Source of the DNA: Saprospiraceae bacterium
Lineage (GTDB): Bacteria > Bacteroidota > Bacteroidia > Chitinophagales > Saprospiraceae
DNA: 42,825 nt
Assembly (NCBI GenBank): GCA_029212405.1
Contig: JARGNR010000007.1
Span: 41,897-84,721, forward strand
Reading direction: 5' to 3'
Positions 18,577 to 28,900 of the stretch are shown here, one piece after another. Below the pieces are notes generated by a model. That model saw only the letters and a list, made by a program, of their open reading frames with translations. It was not told the DNA's origin and made no database searches. Every line of letters begins with the position of its first letter. Position 1 is the first letter of the stretch. A program made the position numbers and the translations under genes.

Positions 18577-19851
18577 ATGAAATTTAAAGAACTTGGTCTA
18601 GATGATCAAATATTGGAAGCCATAGGATATATGGGTTTCGAAGAAGCTACACCTATTCAAGAGAAGGCTATACCAGTTATTATTGAAGGGAAAGATCTAA
18701 TTGCTTGTGCACAGACGGGTACAGGAAAAACTGCAGCATTCATATTACCTACATTACATCGTATATATAGAGATACCAAAGGATCTGGAACGCGAGCGTT
18801 AGTAGTTTGCCCAACAAGAGAGCTGGCTCTACAAATTGAAAAACAGATTCAAGGGTTTGCATACTTCCTTGGAATACATAGTATTGCTATATATGGAGGC
18901 GGCAGTGGAAGCGATTTTGAACAACAAAAAAAAGCATTAAAAAGTGGAGCTGATATTATTGTAGCTACACCTGGTAAATTGCTTTCTCATCTGAATTTGG
19001 GTTATGTGAAATTTGATACCGTACAACACTTTATTCTTGACGAGTCGGATAGAATGATGGATATGGGATTTCGTGAAGACATAGACAAAATAGCTTCTTT
19101 CTTGCCGAAAGATAAGCAGACGCTCATGTTTAGTGCAACAATGCCTCCGAAGATTCGAGAAATGTCCAAACAGTTGCTTAGAGATCCAGAACAGATTAGT
19201 TTTGCCATATCCAAACCTGCAGAAGGAGTTTTACAAGCGGTCTATCTCGCTCATGACGCTCAAAAGATTCCTTTATTGACTAAGCTCATTGCAGATAAAC
19301 CCAGCTACGAGAGTATTATTATTTTCACTTCGACTAAGAAGAATGTAAGTAATATCGTCTTAGGTTTGAGAAAAAATAAATTTGCTGCAGAAGGTATTTC
19401 ATCTGACTATGATCAATCTCAAAGGGAAGCGGTACTGTCTAGTTTCAAACATAAAAAGACAAGAATAATAGTAGCCACCGATGTATTGAGTAGAGGAATT
19501 GATATTAAAGACATCAATTTGGTTATCAACTTTGATGTACCACGAAATGCGGAAGATTACGTACATAGAGTAGGTAGAACTGCCCGTGCCAAAACTACGG
19601 GAGTTGCCATTACACTCATCAATGAAAAAGACATGTACAATTTTCATCAAATCGAGCAGCTCATAGAAAGAGAAATCATGAAGCTTCCTCCTCCACCAGA
19701 ATTGGGAGAAGGACCAGAATGGAGAGTTGGTAGAAAGAAGGGAGGAAATAGAAGAAATTATGGGAACAAAAATCGAAAAAAATCCAACTATAGAAAAGGG
19801 GGCAAGGGCAAGGGTAACTGGAAAGGTAAAAACAACAAAAAAGACGCTTAG
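18577..19851 (+). CDS. DEAD-box ATP-dependent RNA helicase (RhlE-like)
   Basis: This 424-residue helicase has the full motif set: Q-motif FEEATPIQEKAI (21-32), Walker A AQTGTGKT (45-52), PTRELA (79-84), TPGK, motif II as DESD (155-158; the fourth residue Asp is as in the RhlE/SrmB variation of DEAD), SAT (186-188), and HRVGRTAR near residue 335. The C-terminal ~50 residues are a Gly/Lys/Asn/Arg-rich basic tail, which should bind RNA non-specifically. It probably remodels structured RNA in ribosome assembly or mRNA turnover. It lies 100 bases downstream of lptE, and its stop is five bases before the next gene, suggesting co-transcription with it. Confidence 0.95.
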   Translation: MKFKELGLDDQILEAIGYMGFEEATPIQEKAIPVIIEGKDLIACAQTGTGKTAAFILPTLHRIYRDTKGSGTRALVVCPTRELALQIEKQIQGFAYFLGIHSIAIYGGGSGSDFEQQKKALKSGADIIVATPGKLLSHLNLGYVKFDTVQHFILDESDRMMDMGFREDIDKIASFLPKDKQTLMFSATMPPKIREMSKQLLRDPEQISFAISKPAEGVLQAVYLAHDAQKIPLLTKLIADKPSYESIIIFTSTKKNVSNIVLGLRKNKFAAEGISSDYDQSQREAVLSSFKHKKTRIIVATDVLSRGIDIKDINLVINFDVPRNAEDYVHRVGRTARAKTTGVAITLINEKDMYNFHQIEQLIEREIMKLPPPPELGEGPEWRVGRKKGGNRRNYGNKNRKKSNYRKGGKGKGNWKGKNNKKDA

Positions 19852-19856
19852 AATAG

Positions 19857-20324
19857 ATGGCAAAATTTCGTTCTCTGACTCATGAGGAGTTGGAATCTAT
19901 GGAAAAGGAGTTTATTGATTTCCTTGTCTTAAATGGTATAACAGGCGAGGACTGGGAGAAGCTCAAACAAGAGAATCCCGAAAATGCAGAAGGAATTTGT
20001 GACGCATTTAGTGATGTGGTCTTTATCAAAATTCTCAAAAATTGCAGATACATTGAAAGTCATTCCCCAAAGCATTTAGTGGCAATATTTTGTGATGAAA
20101 ACACAATGCATCTACAGGGATTAGAAGCTCCTATGGAATCTACTCTTGACTTTACCAACCCAGAAGACTTTGAAATATTGAAAACAGCACCACCTGCTGG
20201 GATAAAACGAATAAAGTCTACCAAGGAATATGAAGGGGAAAGGGAGGAAGAAATATGGAAAATGCTTAATAATGGATTTTTCATCTCAGATCAAAAACTT
20301 TATATGACACTTTTCTCTTTATAA
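19857..20324 (+). CDS. DUF6495-like protein
   Basis: This is a 155-residue soluble protein with no signal or membrane segment. It resembles a Bacteroidota-only family of unknown function (DUF6495 as I recall it): a start like FRSLTHEELESMEKEFIDFL, the central FSDVVFIKILKNCRYIE, and an acidic helical end. It lies five bases after the helicase stop, so the two are probably translated from one transcript. Function unknown; the tie to the helicase suggests a role around RNA, but that is inference. Family assignment is from memory of the pattern and is moderately secure. Confidence 0.72.
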   Translation: MAKFRSLTHEELESMEKEFIDFLVLNGITGEDWEKLKQENPENAEGICDAFSDVVFIKILKNCRYIESHSPKHLVAIFCDENTMHLQGLEAPMESTLDFTNPEDFEILKTAPPAGIKRIKSTKEYEGEREEEIWKMLNNGFFISDQKLYMTLFSL

Positions 20325-20376
20325 TTATATCCTTACTTTACAATTCTTAACATTACAACTGCACCCTGTCATATAT

Positions 20377-20739
20377 ATGTTAAAAGGTATTATACATCAC
20401 AGTCTCCTAATAATGGTATCTATCATCGCCCTGATGCTAATGTACAGTTCCATGTTAAAATTAGTTGGCTTTCCAGGAATGGAAGAATCATTTTTGCTAT
20501 GGGGCTATTCAAAAGCCTTTATGATTATTGTAGGAATTGTGGAGATGGCATTAAGCATTCTGGTATTTGCAAAACCTACCCGAAAAATTGGGTTAGCAGG
20601 TTTGATTTTTTTAATGATTGGTGCGTTATTTACTCATATTTCAAATGATGAGTACAATGAAATTACTTCGGCATTATTCCTATTGATATTAGCTACTTGT
20701 TCTTTTGTTTTGATGTTTATGAAGGAGAATACTGAGTAA
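20377..20739 (+). CDS. DoxX-like small membrane protein
   Basis: This 120-residue protein has four hydrophobic segments (roughly residues 8-25, 46-66, 70-88 and 94-113). The motif MYSSMLKLVGFPGMEESFLLWGY is placed after the first helix, as in DoxX-like (DoxX_2) proteins, where a short conserved loop follows helix one. DoxX-like proteins are inner-membrane proteins of mostly unclear function, some tied to redox or thiosulfate metabolism. Nothing in the context defines its job. It starts at ATG, 52 bases after the DUF6495-like gene. It is the last gene before the accessory island. Confidence 0.7.
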   Translation: MLKGIIHHSLLIMVSIIALMLMYSSMLKLVGFPGMEESFLLWGYSKAFMIIVGIVEMALSILVFAKPTRKIGLAGLIFLMIGALFTHISNDEYNEITSALFLLILATCSFVLMFMKENTE

Positions 20740-20813
20740 AAAATTTGTAGATAAACTTGTATACATCAAAAATATCCTTTAAATTTTATAAGAAAAGAAA
20801 CGATATAACTTAA

Positions 20814-21290
20814 TTATCATATTCTGTTATATCCATAGATATTCAAGGTCCTGATAATGGTTCTGTAATTTGCTCACAATTTGAAGATTGTTGCTGGATT
20901 TTTTCTACAGTAAAAGCTCCTTTATATCTAGGCTATGATGGATATCACCCTGTAAGTGGAAATCGTCAATTCGGATTCATTGAATTACCAAATGGTGGAA
21001 TAGAAATATACACAAAAGGTGTAGATCGATTTCTAAGCACAACATCTGGCCCATTATCGTTGTCTTATCATCCTGAGAAATTGGCGGGGTACCTTCTTGA
21101 AAAAGCAGCTTTTTCTGGTGCCGATGCTTTATGGTTAAGCATGCAAAATAAGATTAATGGGTATGTAAATAATCATAGTGGAGAATCAACAATAAACGAA
21201 CCTAAGCTAGTCAGACCAAAAGTACGCGAAGCACTTTATGATTTATTAAAACAAAACTACCCATTAAATTATGTACCATGTGGAAATTAA
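20814..21290 (+). pseudogene. Headless polymorphic-toxin-like C-terminal module
   Basis: The frame is open from just after a TAA at 20811-20813 to the stop at 21288-21290, giving 158 residues. It has no ATG, GTG or TTG until a TTG at 21060, yet the upstream half is clearly protein-like: IDIQGPDNGSVICSQFEDCC, then YHPVSGNRQFGFIELPNGG and EIYTKGVDRFLS. I associate the HPVSGNRQFG...YTKGVDR pattern with C-terminal tips of large Rhs-type or other polymorphic toxins in Bacteroidota. The C-terminal half (GADALWLSMQNKING, STINEPKLVRP) continues the same family. The N-terminal delivery part is missing, and only 75 bases separate it from the DoxX-like gene. The following ORF overlaps its end by 13 bases. 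It may be a gene remnant, an orphan toxin-tip cassette, or start at an unusual codon such as ATT. The toxin assignment is from memory and unproven. Confidence 0.6.
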
Positions 21291-21715
21291 AAAAGTCTAA
21301 TCTATACATTTCATTAATTTGGTCAGCTTTATTTATAATAATAAGTATAATACTTACAATTGTTTTTTGTTTAGATAACGTGTATTCTCTTGTATATCAC
21401 ATATTCTTATTTCCAATTTACTTTGCTATAGGGTTTATTTTAAGTTTTATTTTCAATGAGTTAAATAAAAAATTAATACAAAAGAATAATTTGTTTCTTG
21501 TTATTGTTGTGTTTACAATATGTAGCATCTCATTTTTATTCAGAGATTTTCGATCTGCATTTAGCATCCTTGAATATTCTAGTAAGGATTTTTCATTAGA
21601 AGGTATAATTAATTCGGGATGTAGAGAAATGTTTTTTTTCTTATCATTTTTCTTTTCCTCACTAATTATAATTCTTTTAGATTTTTTTAGTAAAAATCAT
21701 AAAGGGATAGAATAG
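21278..21715 (+). CDS. Four-helix membrane protein, candidate immunity protein
   Basis: This 145-residue, very AT-rich gene encodes about four membrane helices (residues ~7-33, 36-62, 70-90 and 118-138), with a short basic N-terminus and a soluble loop between helices three and four. I do not recognise the family. Its ATG lies inside the last codons of the toxin-like module, a 13-base overlap that is typical of translationally coupled toxin/immunity pairs, and membrane immunity proteins of this size are known in such pairs. A terminator-like inverted repeat follows it. Its immunity role is therefore inferred from overlap, size and topology only. Confidence 0.6.
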   Translation: MWKLKKSNLYISLIWSALFIIISIILTIVFCLDNVYSLVYHIFLFPIYFAIGFILSFIFNELNKKLIQKNNLFLVIVVFTICSISFLFRDFRSAFSILEYSSKDFSLEGIINSGCREMFFFLSFFFSSLIIILLDFFSKNHKGIE

Positions 21716-21744
21716 TGTTACTTGAAATGTAATAATTTAAAACC

Positions 21745-21806
21745 AATGAAGTGATTTCTTTTAATTATAATCAATTGAAATTGATCACTTCATTTTAATT
21801 TTTTTC
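21745..21806 (+). terminator. Terminator-like inverted repeat after the membrane gene
   Basis: Perfect 11-bp arms, AATGAAGTGAT (21745-21755) and ATCACTTCATT (21784-21794), enclose a 28-base AT-rich loop and are followed by a run TTTTAATTTTTTT. This fits a factor-independent terminator with a long loop and closes the toxin-like/membrane-protein pair. Confidence 0.6.
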
Positions 21807-21832
21807 TTTGTAAAACCATAAAAAGATCTGAG

Positions 21833-23278
21833 ATGAAACTAAAAAAGCTATTACTTTTGGGCCTAATATTGGGGCAACAATTTACATCTTTGGCTCAATA
21901 CGAAATCATCCTTCCATCTGACACAAATCAAGGAGAAGGTTTTGGCTATTCTATCGACGCCAATGAAGATTTTTTAGTTGTGGGAAATCCTCTGCACAAT
22001 AAAGATTCTGATTCCACAAATCAAGGAGCCGTTTACATTTTTGATCTTACAGATACTTCCTGGCAACCAAGTCAAAAGTTAAAACCCAACTCCTCCTCTA
22101 TTTCAGACGTGCCCAGTTTTGGAATTACACTTTCACTAAGTAAAAATTATTTAACTGTAAGTGATCCAGAATTTAATGCGGTACATATCTTTGAAAGAGA
22201 CGAATCTCAATGGAATAAAATTCAGTATGTTCAAGATACATTGTTTTCTTCATCCAGTTTCCCTATGGTTATTGAGATTTCAGATGAATATTTATTTGTT
22301 GGGCTATCAGAATACACGCATTCAAATGGTAATACAGGAGCAGTTGCTATTTACAAAAATGAGGATGAAGAATGGATTTCAGATGGATTAATATTACCCC
22401 CTGATGAATTGTCCGTTCATGATTTTGGTCACATCATATCCTATGATAAAAAAAATCAAATATTAATAGGCAGCAGAAAAAGAGAGACGGATGATGGCGG
22501 TGCTTTTTTACACAAAAAAAATGAAGATTTCTGGGTTCTGGACCGAATGCATAAAGACGGAAGTATAAATGAACAAGGATTGGTCATACACTTGGAAGAA
22601 AATCGATATGCCATAAATGGAAATGATGGGACAGACGATTACGTAGAGATATATGAAAGAATAGATGAAAATTGGGTGAAAATAAACAAGATTTATGAAG
22701 GCATATCTAACTTAAACAGTACCAATGGAGCATTGCCTATAGGCGACGTAGTTCATTTTCAGGACAATCTTACTTTTACCAATAGAGGTTTATCTGGTGG
22801 AATAGTATACAGTTTTCAGAGATTAAATGAAAGTTATGATCTAGTGGATCAATTTCCTAGTGGATTTGCAAATGAAATCGAAGAAGATTTATTTCAAATA
22901 TATTTACATGGATTTTCATTAGCCTCTAACGATAAGTACTTGTTTTGTGGAACATTTGCCTATAGAGCTGATATTAACCAAGATAAAACAGGTGCTGTTT
23001 TTGTATACTCACTAGAAAAATCTAATTCCACTACTAGTCATTCTGATCTTAATTTTAGTGTTTCACCAAATCCATGTAGTGATGTATTATCATTAATATC
23101 CAATTCACCTGATCGTTACTCTATTGTTTCAATTATTGACAATTCTGGACGGACTGCAATGAAATCCATTAATGATTCAAGTGTAAAAGTGGAAGGACTG
23201 AAAAACGGGGTTTACTGGGCTAAAATTATTGACAACGAACTAAGTAGAATTCATTTATTGAAATTTATTAAAATATAG
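21833..23278 (+). CDS. T9SS-exported FG-GAP/beta-propeller-like protein
   Basis: This 481-residue protein has a signal peptide (residues 1-21, ending SLAQ). Its body is built of repeats like GEGFGYSIDANEDFLVVGNP and TGAVAIYKNEDEEWI, in which a strand (FLVVG / YLFVG / YLFCG) is followed by a 'GAV-Y-(F/Y)' strand. This is the FG-GAP_2-like, integrin-type beta-propeller pattern, about six to seven blades. Residues ~405-481 form a T9SS type A sorting domain: FSVSPNPCSDVLSL, then an Ig-like end with GLKNGVYWAKI and a terminal basic-hydrophobic strand. It is therefore predicted to be secreted through the outer membrane and cell-surface attached or released. Function unknown. It lies in the accessory stretch between the toxin-like pair and the efflux operon, with terminators on both sides, so it is probably monocistronic. 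Confidence 0.85.
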   Translation: MKLKKLLLLGLILGQQFTSLAQYEIILPSDTNQGEGFGYSIDANEDFLVVGNPLHNKDSDSTNQGAVYIFDLTDTSWQPSQKLKPNSSSISDVPSFGITLSLSKNYLTVSDPEFNAVHIFERDESQWNKIQYVQDTLFSSSSFPMVIEISDEYLFVGLSEYTHSNGNTGAVAIYKNEDEEWISDGLILPPDELSVHDFGHIISYDKKNQILIGSRKRETDDGGAFLHKKNEDFWVLDRMHKDGSINEQGLVIHLEENRYAINGNDGTDDYVEIYERIDENWVKINKIYEGISNLNSTNGALPIGDVVHFQDNLTFTNRGLSGGIVYSFQRLNESYDLVDQFPSGFANEIEEDLFQIYLHGFSLASNDKYLFCGTFAYRADINQDKTGAVFVYSLEKSNSTTSHSDLNFSVSPNPCSDVLSLISNSPDRYSIVSIIDNSGRTAMKSINDSSVKVEGLKNGVYWAKIIDNELSRIHLLKFIKI

Positions 23279-23290
23279 AAGATATGAAAA

Positions 23291-23315
23291 TTTGATTTGG
23301 TGTAATCAAACTTTT
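23291..23315 (+). terminator. Terminator after the FG-GAP-like gene
   Basis: TTTGATT (23291-23297) and AATCAAA (23304-23310) pair perfectly around a six-base loop, followed by CTTTTT. It lies 12 bases after the stop codon. The stem is short and AT-rich, so strength is modest. Confidence 0.5.
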
Positions 23316-23444
23316 TGTGATTGTGTCTGAAACCATCTTAATTGCTATTAATTCAAAGTCTGTGTAACAACTGATACTTAACTGTGCTATGAAAGTAACT
23401 TAGCCTCAAAGGGAGTTGTCTGATATTTGTTGAAATTTTAAAAC

Positions 23445-24767
23445 ATGACAGACATGAAATTAAACTCTATTCCCTACATCCTTTTGCTCATACTTATTTC
23501 TCTTACTAGTAGAAGTCAAGTAGTCGAAATGAGCCTAGATCAAGTTTTGGATAAAGTAGCTCAAGAGAATATTGACCTGAAAATAGCACAGAGTGACTAT
23601 GAAATTAGAGAAGCTGATTTCCTCCAATCGAGAGCCATGTATTATCCAAATATTTCTTTCGAATATACAGGGATCACGACTTCAAGTCCCCTTATGGCAT
23701 TTGGATCCAAATTGAATCAATCCATTATTACACAAAATGATTTTAATCCAGACCTTTTAAATGATCCTAATGCGGTGGAGAACTTTTCTTTTCGAATTAA
23801 AGCCTTCCAACCTATTCTAAATTTTGATAAAAAGCACCAGCGTAGCGCAGCAAAACTTGGAATGGAGGCTTCTCAATATGAATCCCAAAGAATCAAAGAA
23901 TATTTACGATTCCAAACAACTCAGTTGTACTTCCAACTGCAACTCACCTATCAAGCACGCGATGTGATAAAGCAAGCCATCCAAACCGCAAAAGCCAATC
24001 AAAAAATTGCTGTAAATAACGTGGAAGCTGGATATATGCATCAAGCTGACCTCTTGCTCATAGATGTACGTGTAAACGAATTAGAAAACGAACTTCAATT
24101 CACCGAGACACAGATACAAAATCTTTCAGATCAGATCTTAGAACTCTTTCAAGAAGATGAAGCATATACCATTCTAACTCTACCAGAACAGAGTCACACT
24201 ATCGATCCAATGCAAAGTAGAATACATAGAAGCAGAGCAGATTTTCTGGCAATGGACAAAGCAATTCAGTCTTATGAAGAAGTAATCAAGTCTGAAGAAA
24301 AGAAGTTTCTTCCATCGATCAATGCATTTGCAGTATTTGAAACCAATGACAATAGCCCATTGGCTTTATCAGGCACCAATTATTTGGTAGGCATTCAGGT
24401 TGGTTGGAATATTTTTGACGGTTTACAAAGAAGTGCTAAAATTCAAAAAGCAAAAGCAAATACAGAGAAGAGCAGGCTCCAAAAACAAAAACACCTTTTT
24501 CAAAATGAAAATGATCTAAAACGTACATTAAGAAAGTACAATCAATTGCAATCAAAGTTAAAAACTGTGCAATTGTCGATTTCTCATGCAGAAGAATCTC
24601 TTAGAATTAAAGGTAATCGTTTTGAACAAGGTTTGGAAAAAGCCACAGATATACTCATGGCAGAAACTATTTACGCAGAAAAGCAACTGCTTGAATATCA
24701 AACCATAATGGAAATAAACATTGTGTCTCACTACGTAGAATTCCTCATTTCAACCATTCAAAATTAA
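23445..24767 (+). CDS. TolC-family outer-membrane efflux protein
   Basis: This 440-residue outer-membrane factor has a signal peptide (hydrophobic residues ~8-22, end SRSQ). It shows TolC/CusC-type duplicated alpha-helical barrel repeats: the first opens MSLDQVLDKVAQENIDLKIA; the second contains SYEEVIKSEEKKFLPSI and GWNIFDGLQRSAKI. Long amphipathic helices rich in Q, E and K form the periplasmic tunnel. It should be the outer-membrane channel for the adaptor and pump that follow. A second ATG at 23454 could also be the start. It is the first gene of a five-gene plus-strand operon; the 166 bases upstream include the previous terminator, and I could not identify its promoter with confidence. 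Confidence 0.92.
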   Translation: MTDMKLNSIPYILLLILISLTSRSQVVEMSLDQVLDKVAQENIDLKIAQSDYEIREADFLQSRAMYYPNISFEYTGITTSSPLMAFGSKLNQSIITQNDFNPDLLNDPNAVENFSFRIKAFQPILNFDKKHQRSAAKLGMEASQYESQRIKEYLRFQTTQLYFQLQLTYQARDVIKQAIQTAKANQKIAVNNVEAGYMHQADLLLIDVRVNELENELQFTETQIQNLSDQILELFQEDEAYTILTLPEQSHTIDPMQSRIHRSRADFLAMDKAIQSYEEVIKSEEKKFLPSINAFAVFETNDNSPLALSGTNYLVGIQVGWNIFDGLQRSAKIQKAKANTEKSRLQKQKHLFQNENDLKRTLRKYNQLQSKLKTVQLSISHAEESLRIKGNRFEQGLEKATDILMAETIYAEKQLLEYQTIMEINIVSHYVEFLISTIQN

Positions 24768-24805
24768 TCATTCAATTGCCATTTATAAATACGAAATATA
24801 GTACT

Positions 24806-25921
24806 ATGAAATCATATTCAAATAAAAAATCAAATCCTTTTCATCCTGCACCGCTATTACTCATTCTTATTGCTTCTCTATTCTTTTCCTTAAGCAGTTG
24901 TTCTCATAAGGAAGATGACCGAGCTATAAAAGAGTTTGAACCAGTAGAAGTAACAGTAATCGAAATTTCAGTCTCACAAACCAAATCCAACTTTTCGGTC
25001 AGTGGAAACATTCAAGCTGAAAAAGAAGCAAATATGAGTACTCGGATTATGGGGTTCATTGAAGACATTCGAGCTGAAGTTGGAAAAAAAGTTCGAAAAG
25101 GAGAGGTGTTGGTTCGAATCAACAGTAGCGATTTAAAAGCCAAGAAGGCCCAAATAATAGCCAACATATCACAAGCAGAGACTGCCGTCAATAATGCAAA
25201 AAAAGACTATGATCGGATAGTACGCTTATTTGAGCAAAAAAGTGTCACACAGAAAGAACTTGATGATATCACCACTCACTACAACATGGCAAATGCTGGC
25301 CTCAACGCTGCAAAAGAAATGGAAAAAGAAATCGAAGCACAATTTGCCTATACAAGAATATTGGCTCCATTTACAGGAGTTGTGACATCCAAATATGCCA
25401 ATCAGGGAGAAATTGCCAATCCTGGAATGCCATTACTTTCGATAGCTAAAATAGACAATTATCAAGCTATCGCTATGGTGCCAGAACATCAAGTATCCTC
25501 ACTAAAAGTGGGTCAAAAAGCAAAGGTGAACATCAAATCATTAGATACTGATATCCAAGGGACCATCTCTGAAATTGGAATATCTTCTAATCATACAGGG
25601 GGGCAATTTATTGTAAAAATTGATCTTGAAAAACACACCCATGAATTATATATGGGCATGTACGCTACCATCACTTTTGAAAATCAAATGGATGGAGTTC
25701 AATCTACCTTATTGATTCCAGCAGAAAGTATAGTCAAACAAGGTGGTCTAAGAGGAGTATACACCATAGGAACGGATCAAACGGCCATTTTGAGGTGGAT
25801 AAGAGTAGGGAAACAACTAGGCAACACCTATGAGGTTTTATCGGGTTTAGATTTTGGAGATTCACTCATCATTTCATCTAAATCGAGACTTTTTAATGGT
25901 GCGAAAGTAAGCATCCAGTAA
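24806..25921 (+). CDS. RND efflux periplasmic adaptor (membrane fusion) lipoprotein
   Basis: With the ATG at 24806 the protein has 371 residues; an in-frame TTG at 24776 would add ten and is less likely. The signal ends SLSSC, so it is a lipoprotein anchored in the inner membrane (Cys32). A barrel-sandwich/lipoyl half motif is seen at GFIEDIRAEVGKKVRKGEVL, a coiled-coil hairpin at residues ~115-180, then the second lipoyl half APFTGVVTSKYANQGEIANP and a beta-barrel domain (VGQKAKVNIKSL). The adaptor joins the TolC-like channel to the RND pump. It lies 38 bases after the channel gene and 45 bases before the pump. Confidence 0.93.
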   Translation: MKSYSNKKSNPFHPAPLLLILIASLFFSLSSCSHKEDDRAIKEFEPVEVTVIEISVSQTKSNFSVSGNIQAEKEANMSTRIMGFIEDIRAEVGKKVRKGEVLVRINSSDLKAKKAQIIANISQAETAVNNAKKDYDRIVRLFEQKSVTQKELDDITTHYNMANAGLNAAKEMEKEIEAQFAYTRILAPFTGVVTSKYANQGEIANPGMPLLSIAKIDNYQAIAMVPEHQVSSLKVGQKAKVNIKSLDTDIQGTISEIGISSNHTGGQFIVKIDLEKHTHELYMGMYATITFENQMDGVQSTLLIPAESIVKQGGLRGVYTIGTDQTAILRWIRVGKQLGNTYEVLSGLDFGDSLIISSKSRLFNGAKVSIQ

Positions 25922-25966
25922 TCAATTATCTCATCAATATATCGATCACAGAAATAAACAAATAAT

Positions 25967-28900
25967 ATGAATAATGGAGTTTCGGGAAGAATAGCTGCAG
26001 CCTTTATGCAATCAAAACTCACCATATTGTTAATGGTGGCCATGATGGCAATTGGTGTATATAGCACTTTTTTAATCCCAAGAGAGGAAGAACCACAAAT
26101 TAATGTTCCCATGGCTGATATAATGATTGGCTATCCTGGTGCGAGTCCCCAAGAAATAGAAAATCGAGTTATAAAGCCCATTGAAAAAGTAATTTCAAAC
26201 CTTCAAGGTGTTGATCATATTCATTCTATGTCCATGAATGGCAAAGCGATGATCATTGTGCAGTTTTATGTAGGAGAAGATACGGAAAGATCTTATGTAA
26301 ATCTCTACAACGAGCTCATGAAAAATGATCATATTTTCAAAAATGGCATCTACAAACCTCTGGTAAAAACAAGAACAATTGATGATGTACCGATGCTGGG
26401 GATCACACTTTGGAGTGAAACCTATGATGACCATCAGATATTAATGATCTCTAAAGAGGTAGAAAATAATATTAAAAAGATAAAAGGGGTATCGACAACA
26501 CAAAGCATTGGTGGAAGAAATCGACAAGTAAAGGTTATCCTCAACAAAGAATTGATGGCCCAGAATAAAGTGGATCCATTGCGTATTATTCAAATGATAA
26601 AAGCGAACAATACACAATTCCAAAGTGGGAAAATGGTACAGAGCAATCAAGAAATCCTACTGAATACGGGTAATTTTCTTGAACGAGTTGAAGACGTAGA
26701 AAACTTGGTTGTTGGAGTCTACCAAAATATGCCAATTTATCTAAAACAGGTAGCACAAATACAAGATGGTCCTGAAGATCCCAAAAATTATGTTTCATTT
26801 GGTTATGGAAAGTCAGAAAACGCCTATGCATCTTTTCCATCGGAATATAATGCAACAACTATTTCTGTTTCTAAAATCAAGGGTGCTGATGCCATGTCCA
26901 TCGCTGAAGTGATTATCCAAAATATAGAATTACTAAAAAAAGATCTAATTCCTAATGATGTTCATGTAGAAATCACTAGAAACTATGGTGAAACTGCCTC
27001 CCATAAGGTTGGCGAATTACTATTACACCTTGCCATTGCCATCATTGCCGTTACTTTTTTAGTTGTTTTTGCCATGGGATGGAAAGGTGGGTTAGTGGTC
27101 TTTTTATCTGTTCCTCTAACTTTCGCATTGACTCTATTTAGTTATTATATTATGGACTACACGCTGAATAGAATCACACTATTTGCGTTGGTTTTTGTGG
27201 TCGGGATAGTAGTAGACGACAGTATCATTATTGCTGAGAACATGCACCGGCATTTCAAAATGAGGAAACTTCCTTTCAAACAAGCGGCATTGTTTGCCAT
27301 CAATGAAGTTGGTAATCCGACTATTCTTGCCACATTCACTGTGATAGCAGCGATTCTACCTATGGCTTTTGTCTCTGGAATGATGGGCCCCTATATGAGT
27401 CCGATGCCTATTGGAGCATCTATTGCTATGATTTTATCTCTATTTGTAGCGTTGACGATTACTCCATATCTCGGCTTTCATTTTTTAAGAGAAAAAAACA
27501 CCCCTTCCACTGATGAGGACAGCCACGCAGAATCAGACCTTAAAAACAATCTGATTTATAAAATATATAATAAGTTGGAGCGTCCGTTACTGGATTCCAG
27601 TTTAAAACGATGGATTCTGATCATCACCACTTTATTCTTACTCATTGGATCAATGTTCTTGTTTTTGAATAAGACGGTAGCAGTAAAAATGCTTCCATTT
27701 GATAATAAAAATGAATTTCAAATAGTCATTGATATGCCTGAAGGCACAACTTTGGAGACTACATCTACGGTCACCAAAGAGATCGCTCAATATATATCAA
27801 AAACCCCCGAAGTCATTAACTATCAAAATTATGTAGGTGCTTCCGCTCCGATTACATTTAATGGATTGGTCAGGCATTATGATTTGAGAGGAGGAAGCAA
27901 TATGGCCGACATTCAAGTCAACCTTACTCACAAAGAAGATAGAAATAGACAAAGTCATGAAATTGCAAAATCAATAAGAGAGCCAATTCAGAAGATTGGA
28001 GCTAAATATGGTGCCAATGTGAAAGTCATTGAAGTACCTCCGGGACCACCAGTGCTTTCCACGATAGTTGCTGAAGTCTATGGTCCAGATTATGAAGGTC
28101 AGCAAAAAATTGCGAGTCAGGTAATGGACATTCTACACAATACCAAAGATGTAGTGGATATTGATTGGATGGTAGAAGCAGAACAGAGTGAACTCAATAT
28201 CCGAGTCGATCGAGAAAAGGCGATGTTATATGGAATATCTCCCATGCAAATCACCCAAACTGTAACTACTCTATTTGGGAAGCATGACGTATCAACACTC
28301 TACGATCCTTCAGCAAATGATCCGGTAGGAATTGTTCTGACCCTTGATGAAGTTAACTCTAATTCAATTCAAGGATTAAACAACATCAACATTACCTCCA
28401 GCAGGGGTACATCAATTCCAATTATGGAATTAGTAGACATCGAGGAAGGCACCTTGAACAAAACCATTTATAGGAAGGATCAAAAACGGGTTGTTTACGT
28501 CACTGCAGATATGGCAGGAGAGTTAGAAAGTCCTGTTTATGCTATATTAGGCATGGAAGAAAAACTCAAAGAAATCACACTTCCTGCTGGATATCAATTG
28601 CAAGAAAAATACATGGGGTTACCTGATCAAGAAAGAGATTTTACAGTAAAGTGGGATGGCGAATGGCAAATAACTTTAGAGGTATTCAGAGACTTAGGTG
28701 CTGCATTTATCATCGTTATTCTCATCATCTACATGCTTATTGTAGGATGGTTTGAAAATTTCAAAACTCCATTTGTTATGATGCTCGCAATTCCTTTATC
28801 GTTAATCGGTATTGTACTGGGTCACTGGATATTGGATGCATATTTTACTGCTACCTCGTTCATTGGAATGATTGCTTTAGCAGGGGTCATGGTAAGAAAT

